A stretch of DNA of 54,350 bases from Clostridia bacterium (GTDB lineage Bacteria > Bacillota > Clostridia > Oscillospirales > CAG-272), in assembly GCA_017518975.1 (NCBI GenBank), contig JAFWTH010000003.1, forward strand, positions 1 through 54,350. The letters run 5' to 3'. A program made the position numbers and the translations under genes. Below are positions 1-7,870 of the stretch, one piece after another. The notes under the pieces are model-generated. The model had not been told where the DNA came from and searched no databases. It saw only the letters and a program-made list of their open reading frames with translations. Each line of letters opens with the position of its first letter. The stretch's first letter is position 1.

Positions 1-666
1 GTAACGCTCGTCGGAGGACTTCGATTCCCTCAGAAGCGCCCTTTTGGCGAGAAGAGCCGAGGACTCGAAGTCCCCGCCGATTCCGACGCCTATCCAGATC
101 GGAGGACACGGATTCGCACCCGCGCGCGCGACTGTATCCGTGACGAATTTCACAACGTCGTCCTCGTTCGCGGACGGCGTCATCATTTTCAGCGCGCTCA
201 TATTTTCGCTTCCGAAGCCCTTCGGGGCAGCCGTAAGGACGAGTTTGTCGCCTTCGATGAACCGTATATGGACAACGGCAGGCGTGTTGTCATCGGTGTT
301 CTTTCTCGAAAAAAGAGGATCTTCGACCACGGAAAGACGCAGGGATCCGTTTACGTACGCACGGCGAACTCCCTCGTTCACGGCATCCTCAAGCGTTCCG
401 CCGGAAACGTGAACGTTCCTGCCAACGTCAGCGAACACTACCGCCATTCCCGTATCCTGACAGATCGGTACTCCGAGCGACACGGCCGCGGCAAGATTAT
501 CGGAGAGCACGTCGAAAATCTTCTTTCCGGTCTCAGACGTCTCGCACGACGCCGCCCGATTCAGAGCCGATGAAGCGAAATCGGGCAAAACCGTAACGGC
601 GGAAAGAAACAGTTTTTCGACCCGCTCGGCGATTTCTTCTGATTCAATAAACCTCAATTCATCCAT
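1..666 (-). CDS. Fumarate hydratase class I, alpha subunit (5' part, cut by window edge)
   Basis: This is the N-terminal 222 codons of an iron-sulfur (class I) fumarate hydratase / L(+)-tartrate dehydratase alpha subunit, which interconverts fumarate and malate together with a beta subunit. Visible family hallmarks are CQDTGMAVVF near residue 80, the PKGFGSENMS stretch near 150 and CPPIWIGVGIGG near 190; the cysteines in the first and last are expected 4Fe-4S ligands. The ATG at 666 starts the reading frame and has GGAGG 13 bases upstream, a slightly long spacing. The gene runs off the left edge, so the C-terminus and the beta subunit, usually the next gene, are not visible. A terminator separates it from the divIC operon. 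It could be annotated as fumarate or tartrate dehydratase; substrate cannot be decided here. Confidence 0.9.
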   Translation of the reverse strand, partial: MDELRFIESEEIAERVEKLFLSAVTVLPDFASSALNRAASCETSETGKKIFDVLSDNLAAAVSLGVPICQDTGMAVVFADVGRNVHVSGGTLEDAVNEGVRRAYVNGSLRLSVVEDPLFSRKNTDDNTPAVVHIRFIEGDKLVLTAAPKGFGSENMSALKMMTPSANEDDVVKFVTDTVARAGANPCPPIWIGVGIGGDFESSALLAKRALLRESKSSDERY

Positions 667-715
667 ATGCCGCGATGATCCTCCGGATTCGAGTTATCGG
701 TGTTTTCTTCATTAA

Positions 716-743
716 TGATAAAGTCCCGCCCGTCGGGCGGGAC
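716..743 (-). terminator. Terminator after divIC
   Basis: A 9-bp perfect stem (GTCCCGCCC / GGGCGGGAC, loop of three) lies seven bases past the divIC stop and is followed on the minus strand by TTTATCATTA, a weak T-tract. It probably ends the long minus-strand operon before the fumarate hydratase gene. Confidence 0.6.
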
Positions 744-749
744 GAATTC

Positions 750-1025
750 TCAATTATCGGTATAGAATACTATTTCTTCGGGAAGGCGCAGATGAAGTTT
801 CTCCTTCGCCAACTCGATAATGTATTCCTCATCAAACGGAGCGTCAAGTTTATTCTTAAGTTCGCCGACCTTGCGCTCTTCTTCTTCGATTTTAGTCTGA
901 AGAGCGGCGGCGTCGCTTTTAAGGTCGTTGTTCCTGAGCTGCAGCCGTATGACGGTAACGATACAGAGGATGGCAAACAACAGGACAGCGATCTTGAAAA
1001 AAATATTGCTCGTTATACTTTTCAA
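750..1025 (-). CDS. divIC: Septum formation initiator DivIC/FtsB-like protein
   Basis: A 91-residue bitopic membrane protein of the DivIC/FtsB family, which together with FtsL forms the complex linking early and late divisome. There is a short cytoplasmic N-terminus, one membrane segment (about residues 8-28), then an acidic/basic coiled coil (about 35-60) and the family end region with PFDEEYIIELAKEKL. The frame is open to an ATG at 1052, but that would overlap yabQ and swallow the ribosome site. GGGGAGGAG at 1033-1041 is placed nine bases before a TTG at 1025, so TTG is the better start. It is last in the yabP-yabQ-divIC block, the same place as in Bacillus. Confidence 0.85.
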   Translation of the reverse strand: MKSITSNIFFKIAVLLFAILCIVTVIRLQLRNNDLKSDAAALQTKIEEEERKVGELKNKLDAPFDEEYIIELAKEKLHLRLPEEIVFYTDN

Positions 1026-1030
1026 TTCTA

Positions 1031-1627
1031 TTATCTCCTCCCCGCGGAGCATATCACTTTGCGGGATTTATCCGTGGACGTTTTCCTCACGTTTCTTTTT
1101 TCCGTTTTTTTGAGGCGTCTCGCCTCAACGGCCTTACGAATCAGTGAAACGCACGGTGACACGACTTTTTTCTTTAAGGCAGAAAACAAATGCCGGAACG
1201 GAGCGAAAGCGATCCGCGCCGCCGCGCGAAACGCACGGCGAATCAAGTACGCTCCCCACTCGAAAGGAACGCGTATGACTTTTCCGGGAAAAACGGAATA
1301 CAAATAGAATCCCGCCGCCGCGGAAAAGAAAGAAAATGACCTGAACCTGCCGCGGCAGAAAGCGTAAGTCAGAACAGCGAAAACCGCGGTGACTGAAATA
1401 CAAAAAACGACGTCGGCCGAGAAGACCGCAGAACCGCGAAAAAAACGGACCGAGGGGGCCGGTTCCTTTTCCGGCATTTCACGTACTCCGCGTTTTCTTT
1501 CGGGAACCGGAACGATCCCGGCGATCATCCCGAAAAGGCGGAATACGTCACGAATCACACCGAAAGCAACGCCTGAAAGAAAAAACACGAGAACCGCGCG
1601 CAGCTGATCCGGAATAAAGACCTTCAA
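1031..1627 (-). CDS. yabQ: Spore cortex biosynthesis protein YabQ
   Basis: A membrane protein of about 198 residues in the position and of the kind of YabQ, needed in Bacillus for spore cortex formation in the mother cell. Seen: a first membrane segment after the start (AVLVFFLSGVAFGVIRDVFR), a variable basic loop, further hydrophobic segments (VVFCISVTAVFAVLTYAF and FFSAAAGFYLYSVF), and a long Arg/Lys-rich C-terminal tail typical of clostridial YabQ. An ATG at 1693 would overlap yabP by 62 bases; a TTG at 1627 with GGAG ten bases upstream, just after the yabP stop, is preferred. Sequence similarity in this family is low, so context carries much of the call. Confidence 0.8.
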   Translation of the reverse strand: MKVFIPDQLRAVLVFFLSGVAFGVIRDVFRLFGMIAGIVPVPERKRGVREMPEKEPAPSVRFFRGSAVFSADVVFCISVTAVFAVLTYAFCRGRFRSFSFFSAAAGFYLYSVFPGKVIRVPFEWGAYLIRRAFRAAARIAFAPFRHLFSALKKKVVSPCVSLIRKAVEARRLKKTEKRNVRKTSTDKSRKVICSAGRR

Positions 1628-1631
1628 CCCG

Positions 1632-1916
1632 TCAGTTCTCCGCTCTTCCCCTGAAAAGACGCGGACGCTTCTTTTTCTCTCCGCCGTCTCCATAATAGAA
1701 AAAGCCGTCGATCTTTCCCCGGACGACGAGTCTTCCCGTCTCGGAAGAAAAACTGTCGATACGTATATCTTCCCCCTCTATCGAGAGAGTACCCAGGGAC
1801 GACGCCGCGACGACCGACGTATCCGTATAACTTTCAACCTGAACCACTCCGGTGATATCGAGATACTCCCGTGAGATCAGCGTTGCTCTGTGATCTTTTT
1901 CGCTCTCGGTATTCAT
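1632..1916 (-). CDS. yabP: Sporulation protein YabP
   Basis: A 94-residue soluble protein of the YabP family, required for spore coat/cortex assembly and coexpressed with YabQ. The conserved core is seen: SREYLDITGVVQVESYTD followed by LGTLSIEGEDIRIDSFSSETG and VRGKIDGFFY. The frame extends further upstream to 2024, but TGGAG sits before the ATG at 1916 and the upstream residues overlap rqcP and look unlike the family, so 1916 is chosen. Its stop is four bases from the likely TTG start of yabQ, suggesting translational coupling. Confidence 0.88.
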   Translation of the reverse strand: MNTESEKDHRATLISREYLDITGVVQVESYTDTSVVAASSLGTLSIEGEDIRIDSFSSETGRLVVRGKIDGFFYYGDGGEKKKRPRLFRGRAEN

Positions 1917-1977
1917 GTGCCGCTCCAAAATTATACTTGCATATAATCTTATGAGCGGCACAGATTTTTTATACCGA

Positions 1978-2223
1978 TTATCCCTCCAGAACCTCGTACA
2001 GTTCTGAGGCATCAGCCTTTCCAACGTTATCTCTGACGTCGAGTACGCGTAGCGTCACGGTTCTCTCGCCGAAAGCGATCTTTACCGTGTCGCCGGGTCT
2101 AACTTCAAGGGACGCTCTCGCGACCTTTCCGTTGACCTCGACGTGACCGTTGTCACAGGCCTCGTTCGCAACGGTACGGCGCTTTATCACACGCGATACT
2201 TTCAGAAATTTGTCAAGCCGCAT
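1978..2223 (-). CDS. rqcP: S4-domain RNA-binding protein RqcP/YabO (Hsp15 family)
   Basis: An 81-residue protein made almost entirely of one S4 RNA-binding domain, starting MRLDKFLKVSRVIKRRTVA and containing the typical VEVNGKVARASLEVRPGDTV segment. In Bacillus the counterpart, RqcP (YabO), binds obstructed 50S subunits and stimulates poly-alanine tailing by RqcH in ribosome-associated quality control. GGGAGG lies seven bases before the ATG. It sits between hup and yabP, the same neighbourhood as Bacillus yabO, which supports the RqcP call over a generic S4 protein. Confidence 0.9.
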   Translation of the reverse strand: MRLDKFLKVSRVIKRRTVANEACDNGHVEVNGKVARASLEVRPGDTVKIAFGERTVTLRVLDVRDNVGKADASELYEVLEG

Positions 2224-2264
2224 GAACGCCTCCCGCGCTTATCGGGGACGTGCCCCGTGATGGA

Positions 2265-2540
2265 TTATTTGTTGACTTTCGCCTTAAGAGCGGACGAAGG
2301 AGCAAAAGAAACGACCTTGGAAGCGGGAACCTTGATAGCAGCGCCGGTCTGGGGGTTTCTGCCGGTTCTGGCGGCTCTCTTCTTCGTACCGAACGTACCG
2401 AAGCCGATGAGCTGAACCTTGTCGCCCTTAACGAGAGCTTTTTCAACAGTTTCAAGAACTGCTGCGAGTGCCTTTTCGGAATCTTTCTTTGTGAATCCGG
2501 TCTTATTAGCGATGGATTCTACGAGCTGTGACTTATTCAT
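2265..2540 (-). CDS. hup: DNA-binding protein HU
   Basis: A complete 91-residue HU/IHF-family nucleoid protein. The N-terminal helices begin MNKSQLVESIANKTG, and the DNA-binding arm contains GRNPQTGAAIKVPAS with the intercalating proline of the NPQTG turn. It binds DNA as a homodimer and shapes the nucleoid. AAGGAAGA precedes the ATG. Unlike Bacillus, where hbs lies elsewhere, the gene here is inserted between mazG and rqcP, an arrangement common in Clostridia. A strong promoter directly upstream would allow higher expression than the flanking operon genes. Confidence 0.95.
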   Translation of the reverse strand: MNKSQLVESIANKTGFTKKDSEKALAAVLETVEKALVKGDKVQLIGFGTFGTKKRAARTGRNPQTGAAIKVPASKVVSFAPSSALKAKVNK

Positions 2541-2587
2541 GTTTCATCTTCCTTTTCTTTAAATATTTTGGTTTATAACCAACAGAA

Positions 2588-2616
2588 ATTATATCATATT
2601 TTAGGAAATGTTGCAA
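2588..2616 (-). promoter_or_regulatory. Sigma-A-type promoter for hup
   Basis: On the minus strand TTGCAA is followed after exactly 17 bases by TATAAT, 48 bases before the hup start. It lies in the only sizeable gap of this gene train and would give hup and the genes after it an extra transcript. Confidence 0.75.
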
Positions 2617-2644
2617 GAGATGGAGCAACTTTTTTTCGTTTTTT

Positions 2645-3364
2645 TCACAAATTTGTATAACTTTCTATAAAACCAGCGGTTTTTTTATTCAAATTCTCTT
2701 CCGGATCCTCCCCAAGAGCCGCAAATATCGCGCAAATATCGAAAACAGCGGAAGAAAGCGTTCTTACGGTTGTTTCCTTATCGCCAGTCTCTTTCCCTTT
2801 CAAAGCTCTGAGGTTCGCTGTAACACGGTCGATTATCTCATCCGTCCCGCCGAAAGAGTACCCGTCTTTAGCAGCTATCTTCGCAGCTTTTCTCGCTCTC
2901 ATGAGTGCGGGAAGAGACGGAGGGATCGCCTCCATGTTTCCTTTCGCGCCGTCACGGCGTTTCTCATACTTTTTCGCTTCGTTCCACGACGCCAGTGCGC
3001 CTTCGGGATCCTCGGCGCTGACGTCGCCGAAAACGTGCGGATGACGGCGTATCAGTTTTTCACACAGATCGGCGATCACGTCGTCGAGAGAAAAGCTCCC
3101 CGCTTCCTCCTCCATCCTCGCGTGAAACACGACCTGAAGCAGAAGATCGCCGAGTTCCTCGCGGAGAAGATCGGGGTCATCGTTATCGATCGCCTCGGCG
3201 ACTTCATACGTCTCCTCGATAAGGTCCCGCCTGATCGACTTGTGATCCTGGGCGCGGTCCCACGGACAGCCGTTTTCTCCGCGCAGGCAAGCCATTATTC
3301 TGCGAAGTGTGTTAATATCGTGATTCTTATCCGCGAGTATTTCCGTTTTTTCTTTATCCTTCAT
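2645..3364 (-). CDS. mazG: Nucleoside triphosphate pyrophosphohydrolase MazG
   Basis: A 239-residue MazG protein hydrolysing (d)NTPs, including damaged ones, to the monophosphate plus pyrophosphate. The first MazG domain shows GCPWDRAQDHKSI, the EETYEVAEAID metal-binding EExxE helix and EELGDLLLQVVFHARM (ExxD); the second domain at about 150-239 includes PALMRARKAAKIA and is more divergent, with weakened metal motifs. In Bacillus the homologous YabN also carries an N-terminal methylase-like domain, which is absent here. The gene begins 13 bases after spoVB ends and matches the Bacillus order spoVB-yabN-yabO. Confidence 0.92.
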   Translation of the reverse strand: MKDKEKTEILADKNHDINTLRRIMACLRGENGCPWDRAQDHKSIRRDLIEETYEVAEAIDNDDPDLLREELGDLLLQVVFHARMEEEAGSFSLDDVIADLCEKLIRRHPHVFGDVSAEDPEGALASWNEAKKYEKRRDGAKGNMEAIPPSLPALMRARKAAKIAAKDGYSFGGTDEIIDRVTANLRALKGKETGDKETTVRTLSSAVFDICAIFAALGEDPEENLNKKTAGFIESYTNL

Positions 3365-3377
3365 ATTTGTTTCCTTT

Positions 3378-5840
3378 TCACATTATTCCCCCAATGCGGG
3401 CAATACGGCGGAGTACGTCGTCCTTTATCTCGCCGAGAATCCAGTTTGCCGGAGCATCGGAAACGGGACCTGAAAGACCATGGATGTGTTCCCCGATTGC
3501 GCCCGTGTCAACGCCTGCTGCGCGCATCTCCTTTTCATACAGTTCGAACGTTTCCGCGGCAATCCTTGCGGGAGCGATAATCCTCTCTGGCGTTTTTTCG
3601 GCGCGGATCGCAACGATGAGTCGTTCAAGTCCCTCTCCGAGACCGATGAGACGTTTGTTTCTCTCCCTCTCGTCCGCCTGCGGGTCATCCTTTTTCGCCG
3701 CTTCTTCCGTCCTGAACGAGCAGACTGACGACAAGGCCGAGGGAAGATCCGTCCGCTCCGCAGATCCGTTTCCGTAGTTTACCGTATTGTTCGACCAGTT
3801 TTCTATCTTATCGAGATAATTATCGCTCGATACGATCTCTCCGTCCTCCTTTTCCCCCGCTTTATATGATGACAGATAAAGATCAAGGATCTCCCCGGCG
3901 AGTTCTCCGTAAAAAGATTTTGCCGAAAGATCACCTATCGACGTGTTGAGCCGACCGGAAAGGATCTTTTCCTCTTCCTCCGTAAATGCGCCGTCTTCTC
4001 TGATTGCAGACACAAGGCCGAAATACGGTTCCGCTTTGAGCGGTCTGTTCTTTGCCGCAGCAGCATATGACGCTACTTTGTTCTCAGCGCCTGTGACGGA
4101 CTCCATCGCTTTTTTGTAGGAATGGCCCGTAACGAGCGCCCCGGCGCCCCCTATGATACCGATCACCGCGCAGACGACGAGGGTCGACGCCACCGTATTG
4201 AGGCGCAGTTTTTTTATCATTTTTTCGATCTTCTGTCCTTTCGGGAGAAGATCGATATCATCCTGTGCGATTGCTCTGATAACAAATATCAGCGTCACGT
4301 AAACCAGCGCCGCGGTCAGGATCGCAATGACCGTCGCAATCTTGCCGGGCAGAAAAGTTACGTAAAGGAACCTTGCTCCGTATGCGGCACCGATGGCGAT
4401 TATTCCCGCGATCAGAGGACGAAGGAATACTCTTCCGAGGCGCAGGCGCATCTTCGTATATTTCGTTATGAAGAATAGATTGATTATAGTTGCCGTAAAG
4501 TAGCAGACAAACGTACTTATCGGAGTTCCCTTCATCCCGATAAGTATAAGCAGAGCAAAATTCACACCTACCTTTGCGACGGCGCCTATCGCCATGGAGA
4601 TCAGCGGTTTTCTCTCATGTCCGCAAGCCTGAAGCATCGAGTTCGTGATCGAGAGAACGCAAAGGAAAAACGTCGACGGTGCAAGAAGAGTAAGCAGCGG
4701 AGCCGTGTAGACGATCGCCGAGCGGTCTCTGTAGAACAAACTGAGTATCGGATTTGAGAATACGGCAAGACCGATCGCGCAAGGTATGCCTATCAGCACC
4801 GCAACGCGAAGTGCGCTCTCCATTACTCTCTCGGCTCTCTCGTTGTCCCCTTTTGTGCGCGCCGCCGTAATTAGCGGTACTATTGAATATGAGATCGGAT
4901 AGACGAGGACCGGAGGCAGATTGAACATCGGAACGGCAAGCGTAGTGTAATTACCGTAAACGGTGCTGGCCGCCGCCTGTGTCAGCCCGCCGAAATCCTG
5001 AAGAAGTCGGGAAACCAGGAACAAATCAATAAGGTTGGTCAGCGACATGACCGAAGAGGAGATCGTTATCGGTATCGCTATGACTGCGATCCTCTTTATG
5101 ATGCTCGAGGTTTTGGTAACGGTGTGATCCTCGCCTGATTCCTCGAGGTATTCCGCGTCGTATTTGTCACTTTTGAAAAGCATTTTCGTAAACGTGAGGT
5201 ACACCATTCCGAGCCCCGCTCCGACGGTCAGGCCGAGGATCGCAAACGCCGCGACGTATTTCAGCGATCCGGGATCGGAACCGTATTTGCGAAGGGCGTA
5301 CATCGCGAACGCGATACCGAGAAAAAGTTTCGAAAGCGCTTCGATAAGCTGTGAGATCGCAACGGGAAGCATTTTCTGATAACCCTGAAAATACCCTCTC
5401 ATTGCCGATGACAGGCAGACGAAAAAGAGCGTCGGAGCAATTGCCATAATGCAAAGCGCAGCCGGCTCGTTCTTTATGATATCCACCGCGAACCAGTTCG
5501 CGAAGACTATCATCAGAGCCATCCCGACGAAGCCCACCACGAAGAACATCCCGAGGGAGATCTTGAAGACCTTTTTGACCTGATCGATCTTACCGAGCGA
5601 CCGGCTCTCCGAGATAATGATCGAAGTCGCAACGGGAAGACCCGCGGTCGAGATCATATATAAAAGTACGTAGATCTGGTACGCGGCGTTATAATAACCC
5701 ATTCCCTCTCCGCTCAAAATGTTGTGAAGAGGTATCTTGAATATGAGTCCTATCGCCTTGATAACGAGATTTGAGATCGTCAGTACGACGACGCCCGAAA
5801 GGAACATTTTCGTACTGTTTTTTACTTTCTTTTCAGCCAT
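3378..5840 (-). CDS. spoVB: SpoVB-like MOP flippase with unusual C-terminal domain
   Basis: An 820-residue polytopic membrane protein. About the first 540 residues are a MATE/MurJ-like polysaccharide or lipid-linked precursor flippase: the KVKNSTKMFLSGVVVLTISN start, IFKIPLHNILSGEGMGYYNA, some 14 hydrophobic segments, and ASTVYGNYTTLAVPMFNLP are typical of SpoVB. SpoVB is needed for spore cortex synthesis. An additional membrane segment at about 550-570 is followed by some 250 soluble, helical residues with many Glu/Lys and no motif I recognise with certainty; ordinary SpoVB proteins end near 520. GCGGAG precedes the start. mazG follows 13 bases later, the same order as in Bacillus. Confidence 0.88.
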   Translation of the reverse strand: MAEKKVKNSTKMFLSGVVVLTISNLVIKAIGLIFKIPLHNILSGEGMGYYNAAYQIYVLLYMISTAGLPVATSIIISESRSLGKIDQVKKVFKISLGMFFVVGFVGMALMIVFANWFAVDIIKNEPAALCIMAIAPTLFFVCLSSAMRGYFQGYQKMLPVAISQLIEALSKLFLGIAFAMYALRKYGSDPGSLKYVAAFAILGLTVGAGLGMVYLTFTKMLFKSDKYDAEYLEESGEDHTVTKTSSIIKRIAVIAIPITISSSVMSLTNLIDLFLVSRLLQDFGGLTQAAASTVYGNYTTLAVPMFNLPPVLVYPISYSIVPLITAARTKGDNERAERVMESALRVAVLIGIPCAIGLAVFSNPILSLFYRDRSAIVYTAPLLTLLAPSTFFLCVLSITNSMLQACGHERKPLISMAIGAVAKVGVNFALLILIGMKGTPISTFVCYFTATIINLFFITKYTKMRLRLGRVFLRPLIAGIIAIGAAYGARFLYVTFLPGKIATVIAILTAALVYVTLIFVIRAIAQDDIDLLPKGQKIEKMIKKLRLNTVASTLVVCAVIGIIGGAGALVTGHSYKKAMESVTGAENKVASYAAAAKNRPLKAEPYFGLVSAIREDGAFTEEEEKILSGRLNTSIGDLSAKSFYGELAGEILDLYLSSYKAGEKEDGEIVSSDNYLDKIENWSNNTVNYGNGSAERTDLPSALSSVCSFRTEEAAKKDDPQADERERNKRLIGLGEGLERLIVAIRAEKTPERIIAPARIAAETFELYEKEMRAAGVDTGAIGEHIHGLSGPVSDAPANWILGEIKDDVLRRIARIGGIM

Positions 5841-5903
5841 AACAGTCTCCGCAAATTACGCTTATTAGTTTATTTATACATATCTCCGCGCTCATATATT
5901 CGC

Positions 5904-7391
5904 TCAGGCCATCCCGTGTTCACGGTAGAATGAGAAGATATCGGCGGCGAGTTTTTCTCTTTTTTCATAAAGCTGTCCGTTTTCTGATTCCCGCAGATAT
6001 TCATACGGATATTTCGATTCAAAAATCCGTTTTATATCTCGGTATCCGGCAGCGTCCCCGAGTGAAACGAGTTTTGTGACGGCGGATGCGCCGCACGCAA
6101 AGACGGAGTGTATCTCCTCCATCATATAAACGTTGTACATACATTCGGAGCCCGGAAAAGAATAACCGACGTTCTCGAGATTACCGACGGTATTTTTCTG
6201 TCTGTACATATAGTACGGACGGTATCCGGCGTCTCTCGCGTATCCGGCAGAAAGCGAAACGGATTTCTCCGCATCCTTCCCCTCTCTGTCAAAGGCGCCT
6301 TCTTCTTTGAGTTTCGCCGATTTTTTGACGGTAAACGTGTGTACGGTCAGATTCTCAGGCCGCAGATCGGTTATCCGTTCGCACGTCCGGGCAAACGAGT
6401 CCGGGTCGTCTCCCGGAAGTCCTGCTATCAGATCGACGTTGACGGTCCCTATCCCCGCACTGCGAGCGATCTCATACGCCTCGAAAAACTGTTTAACGGT
6501 GTGCTTTCTGCCTATAGACGCAAGGACTTCGTCATTCAATGTCTGGGGGTTGACGCTGACTCTTCGTACCCCGTGTGATACGGCGATCTTCATTTTCTCC
6601 GGAGTGATCGTATCGGGTCTGCCCGCCTCGAGTGTGAACTCTTCGGCGTTTTCGGCAAGATCGCCGAGCGATCCCAGCAACGCGTCGAGAGACTGGGGAT
6701 CCAGGACCGTCGGAGTCCCGCCGCCGATATACACGGTCGAAACGGTAAGTCCGAGATCGCGGATAATTCCGGTCGTGAACGAAATATCATCCCTGAGTCT
6801 TTTAAGGTATTCCGGAATAAGGGACAAAAGGCGCCGCGACGTATACGAAACAAACGAACAGTAGTCGCATCTTGTCGGGCAGAACGGGATGGCGATATAC
6901 ACGCTGCACTTCCCGAAGTCGTCAGGTCTGATGAGATCCTTTTCCGCCCTTGCGACTTCGACCGCAAGACGCGCTTTCTCCGGATATGCGAGATACGATC
7001 CGATGATCTCGTCCGCGCTTTCCCTCTCATCGAGCCCCGCTGTAAGAAACTCGGTCGCGAGTTTGGAGGGGCGGACTCCGGTCATTATTCCCCACGGAGG
7101 TCTGTATCCGGTAAGAGCGGTCGCCGCCTTGAAAAACGCTCTTCCCGATGACAGCTTTCTCGTTCTGTCCGCCCCGTCCTTTCTCCACGGTTCAAAATCG
7201 TTCGCAGAGACAGAACCGCCGTCCCTGTCGGAGAGAGTGACGGAGGAGTGAGATCCGTCTTCGCTGTCGGTCAGGACAACGTGAGAGACAAGGCGATTGT
7301 CTTCGTCCCGGAATTTCTCACCCGGGAAAAACGCCATAGCTATCGTTTGTATATAGTATGGATTGAGGTCGCCCTCAATTTCTATCCTCAT
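5904..7391 (-). CDS. hemZ: Coproporphyrinogen III dehydrogenase-like radical SAM protein HemZ
   Basis: A 495-residue radical SAM enzyme of the HemZ group, related to HemN and proposed to act in anaerobic oxidative decarboxylation of coproporphyrinogen III. A long N-terminal domain of about 165 residues typical of HemZ precedes the SAM core, where IPFCPTRCDYCSF gives the CxxxCxxC cluster motif, and YIGGGTPT and NPQTLNDEVL follow. Related HemW proteins are haem chaperones, so enzymatic activity should not be assumed. It starts 6 bases after dtd; the ribosome site is poor (AGAAAG), suggesting coupling to dtd. relA-dtd-hemZ is a common clostridial order. Confidence 0.88.
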   Translation of the reverse strand: MRIEIEGDLNPYYIQTIAMAFFPGEKFRDEDNRLVSHVVLTDSEDGSHSSVTLSDRDGGSVSANDFEPWRKDGADRTRKLSSGRAFFKAATALTGYRPPWGIMTGVRPSKLATEFLTAGLDERESADEIIGSYLAYPEKARLAVEVARAEKDLIRPDDFGKCSVYIAIPFCPTRCDYCSFVSYTSRRLLSLIPEYLKRLRDDISFTTGIIRDLGLTVSTVYIGGGTPTVLDPQSLDALLGSLGDLAENAEEFTLEAGRPDTITPEKMKIAVSHGVRRVSVNPQTLNDEVLASIGRKHTVKQFFEAYEIARSAGIGTVNVDLIAGLPGDDPDSFARTCERITDLRPENLTVHTFTVKKSAKLKEEGAFDREGKDAEKSVSLSAGYARDAGYRPYYMYRQKNTVGNLENVGYSFPGSECMYNVYMMEEIHSVFACGASAVTKLVSLGDAAGYRDIKRIFESKYPYEYLRESENGQLYEKREKLAADIFSFYREHGMA

Positions 7392-7397
7392 AACTTA

Positions 7398-7859
7398 TCA
7401 CTTTCTGCGCGGTCCTCTCAGCGTCGCGCTGTCGAGAGGAATGGTCACGGGACCGTCCGCGATCATATCGATTTTCATATCCGCTCCGAAAACTCCCTTT
7501 TCGGTCGGGACGAGTTCACCGAGCATACGTGAAAACTCATCATACAGTTTTTTTGCCTCGTCAGGTGCAGCGGCAGCAGTAAAATCCGGCCTGTTGCCTC
7601 GTCTGCACGAGGCGGAAAGCGTGAAATTGGAAACGGAAAGGACGCTGCCTCCGACGTCGCGAAGCGATAAATTCATTTTGCCGTTCCCGTCCTCGAAAAC
7701 GCGCAGTGCGGCGATCTTGTCAGCGAGAACGCGTGCGTCGTCTTGAACGTCGCCCTGCTCCACTCCCACGAGTACGAGAAATCCTCTGCCGCATCTCCCG
7801 CGTACTTCGCCTGCGACCGATACCGACGCGCGAAGAACGCGCTGCAAAATAACTTTCAT
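7398..7859 (-). CDS. dtd: D-aminoacyl-tRNA deacylase
   Basis: A 153-residue Dtd, which hydrolyses D-aminoacyl-tRNAs (and Gly-tRNA-Ala) to keep D-amino acids out of proteins. The family start MKVILQRVLRASVSV, the SVSNFTLSA active-site motif (usually SQFTL, here Asn for Gln) and the cross-subunit Gly-Pro motif DGPVTIPLDS are seen. The frame opens five codons earlier, but GAGGTGG lies six bases before the ATG at 7859, so that start is used. Dtd acts as a homodimer. The gene follows relA directly, a very frequent pairing in Firmicutes. Confidence 0.94.
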   Translation of the reverse strand: MKVILQRVLRASVSVAGEVRGRCGRGFLVLVGVEQGDVQDDARVLADKIAALRVFEDGNGKMNLSLRDVGGSVLSVSNFTLSASCRRGNRPDFTAAAAPDEAKKLYDEFSRMLGELVPTEKGVFGADMKIDMIADGPVTIPLDSATLRGPRRK

Positions 7860-7870
7860 CGGACGCCACC

